Assembly (NCBI GenBank): GCA_025677815.1
Contig: JAIXMP010000012.1
Span: 868,001-932,000 of the forward strand
Direction: 5' to 3'
DNA from: Phascolomyces articulosus
Taxonomy: Eukaryota; Mucoromycota; Mucoromycetes; Mucorales; Lichtheimiaceae
Length of the DNA: 64,000 nucleotides
Shown piece after piece: positions 1 through 20,676 of the stretch. The number at the start of each line of letters is the position of its first letter. Position 1 is the stretch's first letter. A model generated the notes under the pieces. The model ran no database searches and was not told where the DNA came from. It saw only the letters and a list, made by a program, of their open reading frames with translations. A program made the translations under genes and the position numbers.

Positions 1-1102
1 AAAAAAGAGTTTTGTTATCTACTACAACTACTTGAATATCGTGTTTGATAAGAAAGTGAATACTTATTTATTATAATAGTTGTAGAGTAGCCATTACCAT
101 CATCTAGGAGTAATTATTCAGTAATGCATAACATCTTTTTGTTACATATACTAGATATATCCATGATCTATTGAGAATCAATTCATATTATTACTAAACC
201 TTCTCATTCATAAAGGGTCGTTTGTAGTAGTACCAAAGGGAATCCGTAACTCAAAATTGATGATGACGATGAAGCCCTACCTCCCCCCAAAAAAAAATGA
301 AAAATAAAAAAGGTTTTTTTTTATTTCCAAAAGATATATACTCGTGTTACTTGCCAATTAAAGATAAGTTTCTTTTTTTTATATATGATTTTTGATGTTA
401 TATATTATGTACAAAATCAGTAGTTGTTGTTGAAAAGACGAGATAGAAAGAAGAAGAGATAAAAAAAAAAGATAAAAAAAGAATGAAAAAAAAATACAAT
501 GGTGAGTTGTATTTTTTTTTCATGTGTGTGTGTATGTGATGTGTAAATTGTAAAGTGAGGGGGATTTGGTCTAAATAATATAATAAGTGATTCTTTTTTT
601 TTTTGTATATGGTTGGGTTATTTTTTTTTCTTTTTTGTTTTCCCTAAAGCCAAAAAAAAAAAAGAAGTAGAAATAATAATAAAACCCACCAGGGGTTACC
701 CTGTTTTTTTTTGTATATGCAAAGAAGAGAGTTATAGAAAAAAAAGTAGGAGGGGGAGAGCAAAGACGGGAGGAGATAAAAAAGAATTACAATACAATAG
801 TACATGGTATAATATAAAACAAAATGGATGAAAAATAGTAATAGTAGTTGTAGTTAATAAAGTTGATTGTTGTGTTTCAAGGAACGAAAGATTTGTTTCT
901 TTTTTTTTTCTTTTTTTCATTGTATGTTGTACGTGATGGTGAATGTATAAAAAGAGATTTCTTTGTTGTTGTTGATGATGATGATTGGAATGATGATAAT
1001 AAAAGTGAGGCTGTGTGTGTATATAATGTGTACATATTCGAATGTTGGGAAAAAAAGAGAGATGATGAATTGATAAACTGCGCATCTTCATCATCATCAT
1101 CA
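1..1102. other. Intergenic, no gene seen
   Basis: AT-rich sequence downstream of the O-fucosyltransferase-like gene. It holds many A and T homopolymer runs and GAT/CAT-type trinucleotide stretches. The short open frames here are low-complexity products of these repeats, and I see no domain or splice-supported exon. Confidence 0.6.
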
Positions 1103-3282
1103 TCATGATTGTATTCTTTGTTCCATTTTTGCATTGGCCCAATACACATCATGTAATCGATAAATATAACCTGAAAAAGTAGATCCTTTACTACCAATAA
1201 AGAACCAACCACGACTAGCAATTGTAGCATCGACTAAAGGTAATAAGAATTTCCGCATACTTGATCCTGTACTTGAATCCACCACACTATCCAATTCATT
1301 CCAAAATGGACTGGAAGGTACTAATAAATCGTCCATGGTAAATGTACACGGATATCGACTCCAAATAGGATCAAATGCAGGATTGGAACGAGGTGATCGA
1401 GCATCCGTAGCCATATAAATCAAAGTTGCTCTTTTTTCTTTGGCAAGATCCAAACATTGTTGTAAATCCAATTTATGTTGTTGTAAGAATTGTCTTTCAA
1501 TCGCTTCTTCTTGTTCTCTTGATCCTGGAGCAAGGTTCATCATCATTTCAGATTGGGATGATATAGAACGTGATTCCAATTCCTTGTTGATTTGTAATAC
1601 AATATTATAGATATTTTCAGGTAATGCCTTGACAAACCATCCATCACTTGATCTATATTTGGGGTTTCATATATATTAATATATATATATATATATATTA
1701 GAGTCAAAGATATTGGGCGAGAGAGGGAGGGGGGAGATGATAGAAAAAAAAAAAAAGAAGAACAGGAGGAAAAAAGTATGATAATAAATTAAAAAACCTT
1801 ACCTGACATGTAAGCCAATGAAATTACCAGCACCACCTAATACATTGACAATTTGATCTGCTACATTCAATACCACAGGATGTCGATAAATAATACTTCG
1901 TTGAAGTGTATGTAAAAAGGTATAATGTTCAGGTCGTCGTATAGGTAATTTGCCAGTACCAAAAAGACTTGAGAAATGAATTAATTTTTCTTTTCGTTTT
2001 CGTAATTGATAAATATCTAAACCGTTCGCATATTTCCCTAGTCGGTGTGATTTTCGAGGAGTATCGAATATCCGCCAGTCATATCGCGTGTCGCCTAAAA
2101 ATATAATTACACCAAAAAAAGATGATTTAAAAAAAGATTAAATTGTTAGTATTATTTATTATTCGGGTTAAAGAAAATGCCGATAAATGGTGTGTGTCTG
2201 TCCCTATGGCTTGGAATGATGAATGGTATCATTCTCATACCATAATAGAATTCTTTCCATGTTCATTTCTTTTTTTAACTTTTTTTTTTAAACTTTTTTT
2301 TTTTTTTTACAAGGGGATGGGGTATATTTATATAATATATAGAATGAAAAATAAAGAATGAAAAAAGAAAGTTGTATATATATATATACCTTTAAAGAAT
2401 AAAATATCACCATCGACATAAGAACCATTACCTAGTTCTGGAACATCATGACCACCTCGTTTAATATTGTATTTTTCATCCAACCATTCAAAATCAGAAC
2501 GTTCTCTTAATACAATACGAACGTGTTGTTTGGCCCATGATAAATCAAAAATTTCATCAAAAGGCATCACAGCATAGCGCGTTCGATCAGGACATTGGAT
2601 ATCCCAAAATGAAAGATCATCCGCGTAAAACTCACAAGTATCTTCAGGCATACTGATATCTTGAATAGGATCGTGCAACATATGTTCCAAATGTAATTTA
2701 CCAAAATAACTCCAACCAAACGCTTCACCTAATAATGCGCGTGGTAATATCAAGGTACGATTCAAGTACCATGCTAATAAAATGCCATTTTCAACTATAT
2801 ATACATAGAAAAAAAGGGTTTTTTTTAATTACATGATGGGAATGAATCCAGTGATGATTCTCGAATTAAAAAACAAAAAAATAATAAAAAAAAAATAGTG
2901 ATAGAGTACCTTGAATTAATTGATTTTGGAAACCACTGTGAGTGAAAAAAGTGATGAACTTTTCATTAGGATCGAGATTGGATCGTTCAAAGTCGTCATT
3001 ATTCGTGTTATCATTGTGAAGACTATTTTTGGTTGTCGTACTAGTAGTAATGGTGGTAGTAATAATGCTGCTTTCAATGGAATTATCGGATGGAGGAGGT
3101 GAACGATAAGGTGGTTGAACAGGTCGAGATGCTGAAGCATGGTCTGAATCATATTGCCATCGCCAGGATGGTTCTATGGTTTCTTTTATGGTTTGAGATG
3201 AATGTAATGAAGGAAGGGTAAAAACAAATAGATAAAGTATGCACAATACGCAAAGCAAGGTAACCTTGCTTCGTAAAGACAT
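1103..3282 (-). CDS. O-fucosyltransferase-like type II membrane protein (CigA-like)
   Basis: Four exons on the minus strand: 3282-2910, 2794-2390, 2094-1803 and 1652-1103, which join in frame to 539 aa. All junctions are GT..AG. Residues about 7-27 form a single hydrophobic signal anchor after a short basic N-terminus, which suggests a type II Golgi/ER protein. A Ser/Thr-rich stem follows. The catalytic-like part starts near residue 105 with THSGFQNQLIQ and includes GLHVRSSDGWF, the type of His/Arg motif seen in GDP-fucose O-fucosyltransferases. It ends with RGWFFIGSKGSTFSGYIYR, typical of fungal proteins often labelled CigA. The family assignment rests on these motifs; donor sugar and acceptor are unknown. 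The first ATG after the upstream stops was taken as start. The gene is divergent from ferritin. Confidence 0.82.
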
Positions 3283-4042
3283 TATTTGTTGTTGTTTTGT
3301 TGATATTATTATTATTGTTATTATTATTATTATAATATGATCGATTTGTTGATATAGATATTAAAGGACTGTGAGGGAATAGATTAATATTATTAATCAG
3401 TTTTGTTGATGTTGGGTGATAATGATATTCGTTTCGTTGTTGAATTTCACTCCAAAGTAGTATAAGTTGAAAAAAAAAGTGGATGGATTATTATATATTA
3501 TTGTTTATAAAAAAAAAATTATATGTAAAATATAAAAAAAAAGGGGAGAAGGAAAAAAAAAACACACAGCCCACAGAAGTAAAATGATTAAAAAAAGACG
3601 CAGCAAATAAAAAAAAAAGGTACACTAAACATTTATTATTATATGACTATTATGACTATATATATATACTTTTATATATATACTTATATATATATATATA
3701 TATAACAACTACGCACACACACGCACGCTAACAAAAGTAAAAAGTTATTGCACCAGCCTCATTCATTCAAAAGGCTAATATGTAGCGGAGTCTATCGCGG
3801 ACACCGACTGGGAAGGGCGGATTTTTTTTTTGGGGGGAGTGTTAAGTTTGACTTGTATCTAATAAATTGCTATGATAAATATAAACCTTATTGTAACACA
3901 CACACACACGCACTTTTTTTTATTATAAACCAAAAGAGCTTGTACATAGTAGGATGATGGATGATTTGAAACGCAAAAAAGTTTAATGCATGTTTGTTGT
4001 TTATTATTTCTATTTCACTTAAGGATCATCATCCATCATCAC

Positions 4043-4073
<31 letters not shown>

Positions 4074-4253
4074 TATTTACACACATCTATAAGAAAAAAG
4101 AGAATGGACAAGGTGGATTTCTTCAGAAAACTATAAAAAGACCAAGAATTCACATTGGAATTTCTGGTTTTTTTTTCTTCTTTTTCTTTACACTTTATTA
4201 ACTTCATTGATTTCTTTTTTCAATAACCCCCCAACTCTTCTATTCTTAAAACA
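3283..4253. other. Divergent intergenic region with AT and CA microsatellites
   Basis: This stretch separates the O-fucosyltransferase-like gene (-) from ferritin (+) and must carry both promoters. It contains several (TA)n runs (around 3656-3705 and 4042-4058) and CA-rich tracts (around 3715 and 4060). No coding feature is supported. Confidence 0.6.
4132..4139 (+). promoter_or_regulatory. TATA box of the ferritin gene (putative)
   Basis: TATAAAAA lies about 115 bases upstream of the ferritin ATG and is followed by a pyrimidine-rich stretch and the sequence aaaacaATG at the start. Spacing suits a TATA box with a short 5' leader. Transcription start is not known. Confidence 0.4.
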
Positions 4254-5199
4254 ATGTCTTTGGCCAAGCAAAACTTTGCTACTGCTTCTGAAGAAGCTAT
4301 CAATCAACAAATCAACACTGAGCTTCAAGCTTCTCAAGTGTACCTTTCCATGAGTGCTTGGGCTCAACATACTTCTGTTGCCTTACCTGGTACATTTCTT
4401 TTTTTTTCTTTTTCTTTTTCTTTTCTCGCGTATAGTTTTCTAACTCATCTTTTATTTTCTATTCCCCGATTTGGGATGATCGATAGGTTTGGAAAAGTAC
4501 TTTCGTGAATCTGCTGAAGAGGTATTGTATAATATTATTCTTAATGGAAGTGATATGGAAGGATTGAGTAATTTTTTTTTGTTGGGTTAAATGTTGTTAC
4601 AGGAAGGAATCACTAAAAAAAATCTTGTTTTTATAAATAATAATAATAATAATAATAGGAACGCGAACATGCTCAAAAATTGATTGGTAACTTGATATAT
4701 TTGTTTGTCACATTAGTATAAGCAATCCTAACAATATAACTCATTTAATATAATGGTGATTAGATTACTGCAATATGCGCGGTGGTAAAGTGATCCTTCG
4801 TGCCCTTCAAGCTCCTGAGGTAACTATCATCATCATTATTCTAGATAGATAAAAACGCGTTGTATAGACATCACCCATTTGACCACATATATATATATAT
4901 ATATATATACCTAGACCGACTGGAAATCAGCCAAGAACGCAATCGAATCCGCTCTTCAACTTGAAAAGGATGTTAATAAATCTTTGCTTAACTTGCATAA
5001 GATTTCTGATGGCAACAATGATCCTCAAATGTGCGATTTCTTGGAGAGCCACTACCTCAATGAACAAGTACAAGCCATCAAGAAATTGGCTGATATGGTG
5101 ACTCAATTGACGCGTGTTGGTGAAGGACTAGGTGTTTACCTTTGGGATCAGCAATTGTACAAGGATGGTACCGGTGCTGGTAGCCGTGTTGTTGACTAA
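4254..5199 (+). CDS. Ferritin, heavy-chain (ferroxidase) type
   Basis: Five exons (4254-4389, 4487-4521, 4659-4686, 4764-4819, 4915-5199) encode 179 aa. Two of the exons are only 35 and 28 nt long. The protein aligns along its whole length with animal H-ferritin. The diiron ferroxidase ligands all appear: E23, Y30, E57, E58, H61, E102 and Q136 (equivalent to human E27, Y34, E61, E62, H65, E107, Q141). It should form a 24-subunit cytosolic cage that oxidises Fe(II) and stores Fe(III). There is no signal peptide. Ferritin is missing from most Dikarya but known in zygomycetes, so the gene is a useful lineage marker. Strong codon preference and the nearby TATA box suggest good expression. The 3' flank has AATAAA-type sequences near 5341. 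Confidence 0.96.
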
Positions 5200-5617
5200 A
5201 CAATTTTTTTTTTGTGTTGTATGAACTTCATCCTACAAAAAAAAATACCATCCATTTTTTTTTCTTTAACTGATCGCGTTTCTTTTTGGAGGAGGAAAAG
5301 GGAAATTGCTTGATCATATGTTTAAAGTACCATCTTAAAAAAATAAATAAACAAAAATATTCTTTTTGTTGTTCTAAAAAAAAACAGGTTGAAACGCGTT
5401 CTTTTTTCTTATGAATAGTTCAAATTAGAATGTTGGATGGGAAATCATGGAAAAATTGATGGGTTACAAAAGAGAAAACTTGTGATTTTTATGCAAAAAA
5501 GAAATTATCCGGGAGAACAACTCTGTTGTGGAACAAATAATGAATGAAAAAAAAAGAATGAAATGGAATGAAAAGAGGGATAAGCAATCATAAAAGGAAA
5601 ATCCAATCCTTTTACAT
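5200..5617. other. Tail-to-tail intergenic (ferritin / AFG2)
   Basis: Convergent 3' region of 418 bases between ferritin (+) and the AAA ATPase (-). It holds T- and A-runs and AATAAA-like sequences near 5341-5350, fitting the 3' UTR and poly(A) region of ferritin. No gene seen. Confidence 0.6.
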
Positions 5618-9211
<3,594 letters not shown>

Positions 9212-9680
9212 TATTATTATTATTAAAAAATAAAAAAGGTTTACAAAGTTCTCCGCAGGACTCAATTTTTAGTAACCTTTTTTCTTTCTCTCTTTTCCTC
9301 TCTCTTTATCTCTCCCTCACATATATATTAAATACACTACCACCACTTACTCTTCCCTTAGTTTTTTTTTTTATTCCTCTCCATTTGGACTTCTATTCTT
9401 TTTTTTTTCGACCAAAACCTTTCGTTTTAATACACTTTGTTGTATCATTGGGTTCGTTTCTTTTTTTGTTCCTTATTTTCCATTATTCCTCCCCCATCTT
9501 TTTCATAGTAGTGTATTTTTTTTCCTTTTTATATTGCTACAACACTTCTATTTTCTTTAAAGAAAAAAAAAAAGAATTCCATTCCTGAGAAAGAAAAAAA
9601 AAAGACAACTACTACTATTACTACTATTACTCCATTGGAAAAAAAACAAATAGTATTTTTATTTTATTTTTCTTTTGGTC
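9212..9680. promoter_or_regulatory. Divergent promoter region AFG2 / YAK1
   Basis: A 469-base bidirectional upstream region. On the plus strand it is strongly pyrimidine-rich (CT/TTC tracts from about 9270 to 9550), followed by AAAGAAAAAAAAA and ACTACTATT repeats just before the Yak1 ATG. I see no clear TATA box. Confidence 0.45.
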
Positions 9681-14093
<4,413 letters not shown>

Positions 14094-15149
14094 CACTATT
14101 TATATATTAAAAAGCTTCTTTTTCCCTCCCTTCCTCCTTCCTCTCGAACTCGTTAATTAAAAAAAAACTTCTGTTATTACCTTTACTATTTATTTCTTTG
14201 GTTTCATTACCTTTTTCTTATCCACCTCCCTCTCTTTTTTTACTCTCTTCCGTTTTATCTACAAGTTGCACTCCCCCCCATTCCGTCGTCATCATTCACC
14301 AACAACAACAACAACAAAAAAAAGATACATTCACACACTCACACACCATCCTTCTTTTTTCAACTAAACGCATCATTTACTTACTATTCTATTACTTTTT
14401 TTTCCCTTCTTTCTTTCAAAACAAACAAAAAAATACATATAAAGGCTAGATTTTGGCCCCCCTCACGTACCATCCAATTCTTACATCATCAATCATTTTA
14501 TGGTCTATTTTTCTTTTTAATTGATAAATGAATGTCGAGTGCACTTTCTATATATATGTGTGATGTTAAGTGTGATATTTAGTATCATCGAGTGCATATT
14601 ACTTTAAGCCATTGTTCTATTATACTTTTAATGTCACGATATCTATATACCACAATGGTTTGTACTACACTATATTTATTTGATGTGATGTATAATTTGT
14701 TATATAAGGAAGATAATAACAAGACAAATATGTAAGCAATAGATTATATTTGCTGATGTGTATATGGAAATCTCGCTAGTTGCACTGTAATTTAGCTGTG
14801 CCATCAATTGTATGCCATAGGAAATATTATCAAGAAGATGGATAGATTATTCTTCCGATAATATATTCTCTTTAATGTATAATACTTTTTAACAGCCATC
14901 ATTACCATTTTATCTTATAATAATCAATAATAATTCTCTGTATGATTTGAACCATAGTGACTAGTAAACCAACAGTGCATTTACTACTCTTTGTACTAGT
15001 TCTATACAACGAGGATCTACTGCCAAAACACAAGCCCTGGACGGAGTTTTCAAGTCCTGGCTGTCACTGACAAACAAAATGTTTTTTTCAGGCCTCTTTG
15101 AACTTGACGGTTTCCGCCAACTTTTTTATATAAACTTTTTTTAAACACA
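14094..15149 (+). other. Intergenic (YAK1 3' region and mrps10 promoter)
   Basis: About 1.06 kb between two plus-strand genes. The first 400 bases are pyrimidine-rich with CAACAA repeats and look like the Yak1 3' UTR. The rest is unique AT-rich sequence, with a TATATAAAC stretch at about 15126, some 20 bases before the next ATG. No coding signal found. Confidence 0.55.
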
Positions 15150-15994
15150 ATGTCATTCACTTTAGTATGTAACTTTTTTCCCCCCCTCTCTCAATGCATT
15201 CTAATATGAATAATGTGTACAATTATTGCTAATTTTTTCATTTATAAAAATTAATAGTTACGGACATTACCCATTCGCGTCGCTGGTAATTCGAATGCAT
15301 TGGCACGATCGTTCGTGTAAGCTCTCAAAAACAAAACAATTCTATATTTACAATGTGATAAGCAATCACAAAAACCAATAACAAGTTGTCATTCATAATA
15401 ATATTTTTTTTTGAAAATTGAATAGTTCAAAAGCACAACCTGTACGTGCCGAAGTGAATGAAAACAAAACGATCGATTTAACACCACCTTCGTCTAAAGT
15501 TGAAAATTCATTTGAAGTATTTGAAGGTAAAGAAAAAAAAGGAACACCGTTGCTTTTTATTTTTACAACAAACTTGTTTCTATTTCTATTTTACTCACTG
15601 ACATATAATGATTATAATTATAGAACCCAAACGTTTAAAACCAACACATAATATTCCAGTTTGTAACTTGCAAATGCGTGGATACCTTCCTCAACAACTT
15701 GATTTTTACGCCGATTTCGCACAACGTGCTGCCTACCATTTGGGTATGCCATGTACAGGTACTATTCGTTTGCCAACACAAACTTCGCATTGGACTGTCA
15801 TTCGATCCCCTTTTGTTCATAAAAAATCGCAAGAAAATTTTGAACGCAAGACCCATAAACGATTATTACAAATCAAGGATGCTCATCCAGAAGTTGTTCA
15901 ACGATGGCTTCGTTATTTGACAATGAATGCTCCTGCTGGTATTGGTATGCGTGCCACTACTTGGGAATTTGAAAATCTTGATGCAAAGAAATAA
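15150..15994 (+). CDS. RSM10: Mitochondrial small ribosomal subunit protein uS10m
   Basis: Four exons (15150-15164, 15258-15316, 15426-15526, 15624-15994) give 181 aa. The first exon encodes only five residues. Residues 1-30 are rich in Arg, Ser and hydrophobics without acidic residues, fitting a mitochondrial targeting peptide. The S10 domain occupies roughly residues 70-175, with TGTIRLPTQTSHWTVIRSPF and KKSQENFERKTHKRLLQI, both hallmarks of uS10 proteins. The product is a component of the mitoribosomal 30S-like head. The second-exon donor was chosen as GTAAGC after TTCGT because it is the only junction that keeps the frame. Confidence is high for the domain and moderate for the tiny first exon. 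Confidence 0.92.
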
Positions 15995-16715
15995 TTAATT
16001 TTTTTATATAACGACAACAAACGATAAAAACAACAACCAAAAAAAAACTGGATGATCCATTCCATCATCTTCTCTCTCTCCTTCTCTCATACAGTTTTCA
16101 CACACAAACACACACATAAACAACGTCATTAGAATCCATTTCAATTTGTATGTAATAAAAACAAAAAAGAAAGAATATATATATATATAAATCAATAGAA
16201 ACGTAGAAAAAAATGGAGTTTATAAAAATTCAATAATGACAACTTGCCTGATTCTTCACTTGTAAACTCAATCCCATGTTGCCAATTTTTTTTTGGCGGC
16301 TCGCTTAACTAGGGGTTTTTTAGTACAATGGTGAAAATAATGGGGCCACGTGGTGTCGCCTTTCTTTTGAACCTTTTTATTGTGCATGATTTTTTGTTCT
16401 CATCCCACAATTAAATCTAATATACTAATATAAAGAGTGGTTTATTTTCCCAATAAAGGGCCAGTTCTCACACACTAACAAACAATATATACACATAATA
16501 CACACACACACACACATCACACTCATCATATAAATATATATATACACACACACCACACATATTCCAACCAACCAACCAATACACAACACAACTGTAACTT
16601 TTTTTCTTACACACCACCCTTTTTATTTTGTTGACTTTTCTTACAAGAAACTTGCAAACATATACACACACACTCACATAGCTTTTTTTTTTTACAATCA
16701 CCATTATTTTTCTGA
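15995..16715 (+). other. Intergenic, promoter of the Gid1-like gene
   Basis: About 720 bases with CA/CACACA and AACCAACC tracts between 16470 and 16690 just upstream of the next ATG. The minus-strand open frame across these tracts is a repeat artefact. No other gene seen. Confidence 0.55.
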
Positions 16716-19700
16716 ATGTCGTCGTTTGTCACTTCTTTAAGTCCAGCTAGTACTACAACAACTAGTACATATACTAGTTCTTCTTCCTATTCTTCCGCGT
16801 TTCCTCCGCTTCAGTCCATTCCTTTAACTTTTCAACAACCTTACCAAAATAACCCTAAAAAGCATGCGCACCATGTAAATCACCACCCTTCAGTGTATCA
16901 GTCTTTGGCTCCACCAAAATACCCGGCTTATTTAAAGCATACATTATATGCTGACTTGGCACTTGAACAATATAACTATTACCAAAGCAAACGTTCTTTT
17001 TTTCCTTCCGACCCCAATAACCCGCGAAATAATAACCACCACCTATGGAATGACTACAGTAGTCATACAAATACCTCAACCACCACCACCACCACAACAA
17101 CAGCATTACCGACCACTGCCGAGTCTGCTTCCAAAAATCAACTTCATGGATCCTATGCTTCTGGTGCTTCTTCTTCTAGTGCGTCTTGTTCACAAAACGC
17201 GACTTTTTGGGCAGAACAAGTAGATTTGAGACTACCTACTTGTTGGAACCAAAAAGCAAAGTCTCGCCATATTGAAATTGGCCGGAACGGGCTCGACTTG
17301 TCGTACATTGGTACAGTATTCTTTCATGATACCCTGTATTTATTCATTTTTCTTGTACTCGTGTGCTCCATGTATATATATATATATAAACTGGATCATA
17401 TTTTTCTTCTGCTTCTTCAATTACAATGAGATGAATATATTTATTTTGGGTTTTTAATCATTCCTCAATAATAATATTAATAGGACCTGGAAAATCCGAG
17501 ACTCATGCAGCATCCGTCAAAGCTAACTTTCCAATGCGTCGTCAATGCGGTATCTATTATTACGAAATGCACGTCATTTCCAAGGGGGATGACGGATATA
17601 TCGGAATTGGGTTTTGTGGGGAAGAGAATGAGTTAGATCGATTACCAGGTAAAAGAAAAAAAACAATGGATATGTTGTTAATAAGTCACTTGTCTCTTGT
17701 TTATTTTTTTCCCAAACTAATAAAACTATAAACACATAGGTTGGGATGTCAATTCTTATGGATACCATGGTGATGATGGTAAATCCTTTGGTGGTTGTGG
17801 TAAAGGAAAAGCCTATGGCCCGTGTTTTTCTTCAGGAGATATTGTAGGGTGTGGTGTGAATTTTGCTGAGGGCACAGCTTTCTTTACCAAGAATGGCTCC
17901 TTTCTTGGAAACGCGTTCGAAGACACCATCTTGTTACCCGACATGGATTATTACCCATGTGTAGGTCTACGTACACCAGGTGAACATGTTACCGTCAACT
18001 TTGGTAATCAACCTTTCATGTTTGATATTGTTCAATATATCAAGGTAAGATATATATATATATATTGTTAGAGACATCTCATTTTTAATATACATAAATT
18101 GTTCCTTGAACATTTAAAAATACACACGTAGACAAACATGGTCCTGTTTTTTTATTAATTGTTGGGCTATTTTTTCCCTTGTATTCCATTTATAATATAG
18201 GATTGTAAAACAAGGTGTTGGAAAGATATTACAGGAAAACTTCCCTCTTCGTCGGCCCGTGAGAACAAATTTTGTAAAATCCCCCGTCCAAACAAAAAAG
18301 TGTATGAATCATCAGAACGACTTGATCAACTCGTCCTTTCTTATTTACTTCATCATGGTTATGTGAGTACAGCCAAAGCCGTTGTACGTGATTCAAATCA
18401 TGTCTCTGGTAAAAACCTTGATTTGAAACAAAAGAATAATTCACCTTATACCAAGGATGAGAAAGATCTTGAACAGCGACATAGTAAGTAAGCTGTATAA
18501 TGATGACCTATTAAGAAAAAAATATACCCTCCTTTCTTTTATCCCTCTTACTTTTTTTTTATCCTGCACTCTATTTTCTTCTCCTTATTATTCTATATTT
18601 TAAAATAAGGTACTAAAAAAACATTTTATCAATGACTCATCCTAGGCATCCGTACCGCTATTCTTGCTGGTAATATCGACCACGCAATAGAATTGACACA
18701 AAAACATTATCCTTTGGTCTTGAAGAAACAAGAAGATAACACCAACAACAAAAAAGGACAAGATATCATGTTTGAATTAAAGTGTCGTAAATTTATTGAA
18801 ATGATGCGCGAGTATAGTGAACGAGAAGACGATGATCGTACTAGTGTCATTAGCAATACCAGTAGCAACAATAATTTCTGTATTTCTAATGGCATTCCTG
18901 AAGAAGACGTCATATCACGCACTTCCACCATGAACGATTTGGGTATTACATTGGAAGAATATAATAACAACAATAGTATGAGTCGACGTCGTTCTATCAG
19001 TAGTACATCGAGTGCCCATAATAACAATACGATGATTAGTAGCAATGCAACGACACCATCCATGCGAGTCCCTGGACGACGACGTATGAGCTATGCAGCC
19101 ATTGCTGCTTCTGCATCACCTACAAATAATAGCAACAATTACTTACCCCTCCTCTCTTCTCCAACAACGGAACATGATGAAGATGACCTTCTTCATGGTT
19201 TAGGAGGTACAACAACACGGCGTCATCGTCGACTTTCCACACGTCGAAGCAGTACTGGAAGTAGTATTATGAGTGTCAATAGCAATACCTTGACTGAACA
19301 AGATTTGGAAACAACAGAAGATGATGAAGAGGAACAGTCGCCTGTCATTACAATGAAACGTATCATGAAATATGGTCAACAATTACAAGATGAATACCGC
19401 CATGATGAAAGATTTAAAATCCGTGAAAGGCTTGTGGTAAGTAAAGAAAAAAAAGCATATATAGACATATTAAAATTCTTCAATTAGCATTGAGATAGTG
19501 GCGGTAGTAGCAGTTGAAGTAATGAACATCATTATTTATTATATGTAGGAAATATTCTCGCTTTTAGCCTATCCTGACGTTACCACAAGTCCAGTCGCTC
19601 ATTTGATGCACAAGTCAGGAAGAGATGAATTGGCAACAAATTTAAATAAAGCTATTCTTTGTAAGATGAATTTGATTCTTTGGGGGCAACCATTTTGTCT

Positions 19701-19946
19701 AGATAATATGATACACTAACATCATAATTAATTGCTGTAGACCATCAAAATAAACCAACCATGCCACCTTTGGAACGAATTTATCGTCAAGCGATGACTG
19801 TCAATAAAGAACTTGCTTATGCAAAATTCGGGAAAGCCATTATTCTTAATGTGAAAGAACATTGTACTTCTAATAATAACATGACTCAAACTACGAGTCC
19901 AACAACACCTACATCTGCTACTTCCTTCTTCGGTAATCAAAGCTAG
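16716..19946 (+). CDS. GID1: Gid1/Vid30 (RanBPM-like) subunit of the CTLH E3 ubiquitin ligase
   Basis: Seven exons (16716-17310, 17484-17648, 17740-18044, 18201-18483, 18646-19436, 19549-19660, 19741-19946) join to 818 aa. A Ser/Thr/Asn-rich N-terminus of about 170 residues precedes a SPRY domain (about 195-355; [34 protein letters not shown]). A LisH motif follows ([19 protein letters not shown], near 395), then CTLH ([18 protein letters not shown], near 450) and a C-terminal CRA region. A Ser/Asn/Asp-rich insert of about 200 residues splits CTLH from CRA. This order is that of RanBP9/10 and yeast Vid30, the scaffold of the GID/CTLH ligase that degrades gluconeogenic enzymes. Exon 4 ends before an in-frame TAA, so the junction at 18483/18646 is needed to keep the frame. 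Confidence 0.93.
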
Positions 19947-19961
19947 TTGTTAGCATCATGT

Positions 19962-19998
<37 letters not shown>

Positions 19999-20246
19999 CA
20001 CCGACACTAGGTGATTTTAATCCATATTTTTATTGTCTCAATCTTTTTATTGTAAATCACACATTTCTTCTCCACCCCCCTCTCTGCATTCCCCCATCTT
20101 TCTAGTAGTTTAAATTCTGTCTATAAACCATAATAGTAATAAAAAAAATATACACATTATAAATGTATGTCTGTTCATCATGCATCCAGTTATTAAATAT
20201 TATATAGAAACATATATATAGATATATACAAAATAGAAATTAATTA
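19947..20246. other. Tail-to-tail intergenic with AT microsatellite
   Basis: A 300-base convergent region between the Gid1-like gene (+) and the DUF4050-like gene (-). It opens with a 32-base (AT)n run at 19964-19995 and holds AATAAA-like and ATATATA sequences. No gene seen. Confidence 0.6.
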
Positions 20247-20676
20247 TTAAAAACCGTTAGGATCTGTAGATGTAGGTGCTTCCATGCCTTCAGGCCAAGT
20301 TCCGTCTCGTTTCCAACCCTGAACAATCACTTTAACCTACATGCATAAAAAATTAAGTTCAATTCTGACGCCCAACATATTTCCATAGAATGAAATAGAA
20401 ATATACAATTATTTCACCCATATAAAACATAGGAAACAAACTTACAGCAAATTTTAAAGGAATAGGTTGATTGCTTTCTTTACGACGTACAATAAGATGA
20501 TCATAGCAACTAAGTAGGTGCTTTTGATCGTCTAAGCGTTCGTTAAACCAAGCGTTTGTTTCCGTTGCTCGAGCATTTTGAGAAGCGATTTTTTCGTTTG
20601 TTGCATTTGTCCATGCTTTTCGTCGAGAATGCCAAGCTAACTCTCCCATTGTTGTTGTCGTTGCATCATTGCTCAT
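20247..20676 (-). CDS. Small DUF4050 / Gag1-clamp-like protein
   Basis: Two exons (20676-20446 and 20336-20247) encode 106 aa. The frame continues upstream to 20733 but contains no earlier ATG, so the ATG at 20676 is chosen. The core WHSRRKAWT, followed by LSCYDHLIVRRK, PIPLKFAVKVIVQGWK and a closing TWPEG, resembles the fungal DUF4050 domain (Gag1-like clamp), as I remember it. No membrane segment or signal is visible. The N-terminus is short, so the protein is little more than the domain. The family is poorly characterised and the function here is unknown. The gene shares a 375-base divergent promoter with the PPR gene. Confidence 0.7.

Noticed and set aside
613..1230. Several overlapping open frames of 70-130 codons on both strands
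   Set aside because: They are built from homopolymer and GAT/CAT repeats and are low complexity, without domain or splice support; part overlaps the true last exon of the O-fucosyltransferase-like gene.
16468..16704. 78-codon minus-strand frame
   Set aside because: Arises from CA/GT dinucleotide repeats in the Gid1 promoter; Val/Cys/Tyr runs only.
18707..19063. 118-codon minus-strand frame
   Set aside because: Antisense shadow of the Ser/Asn-rich insert of the Gid1-like protein.
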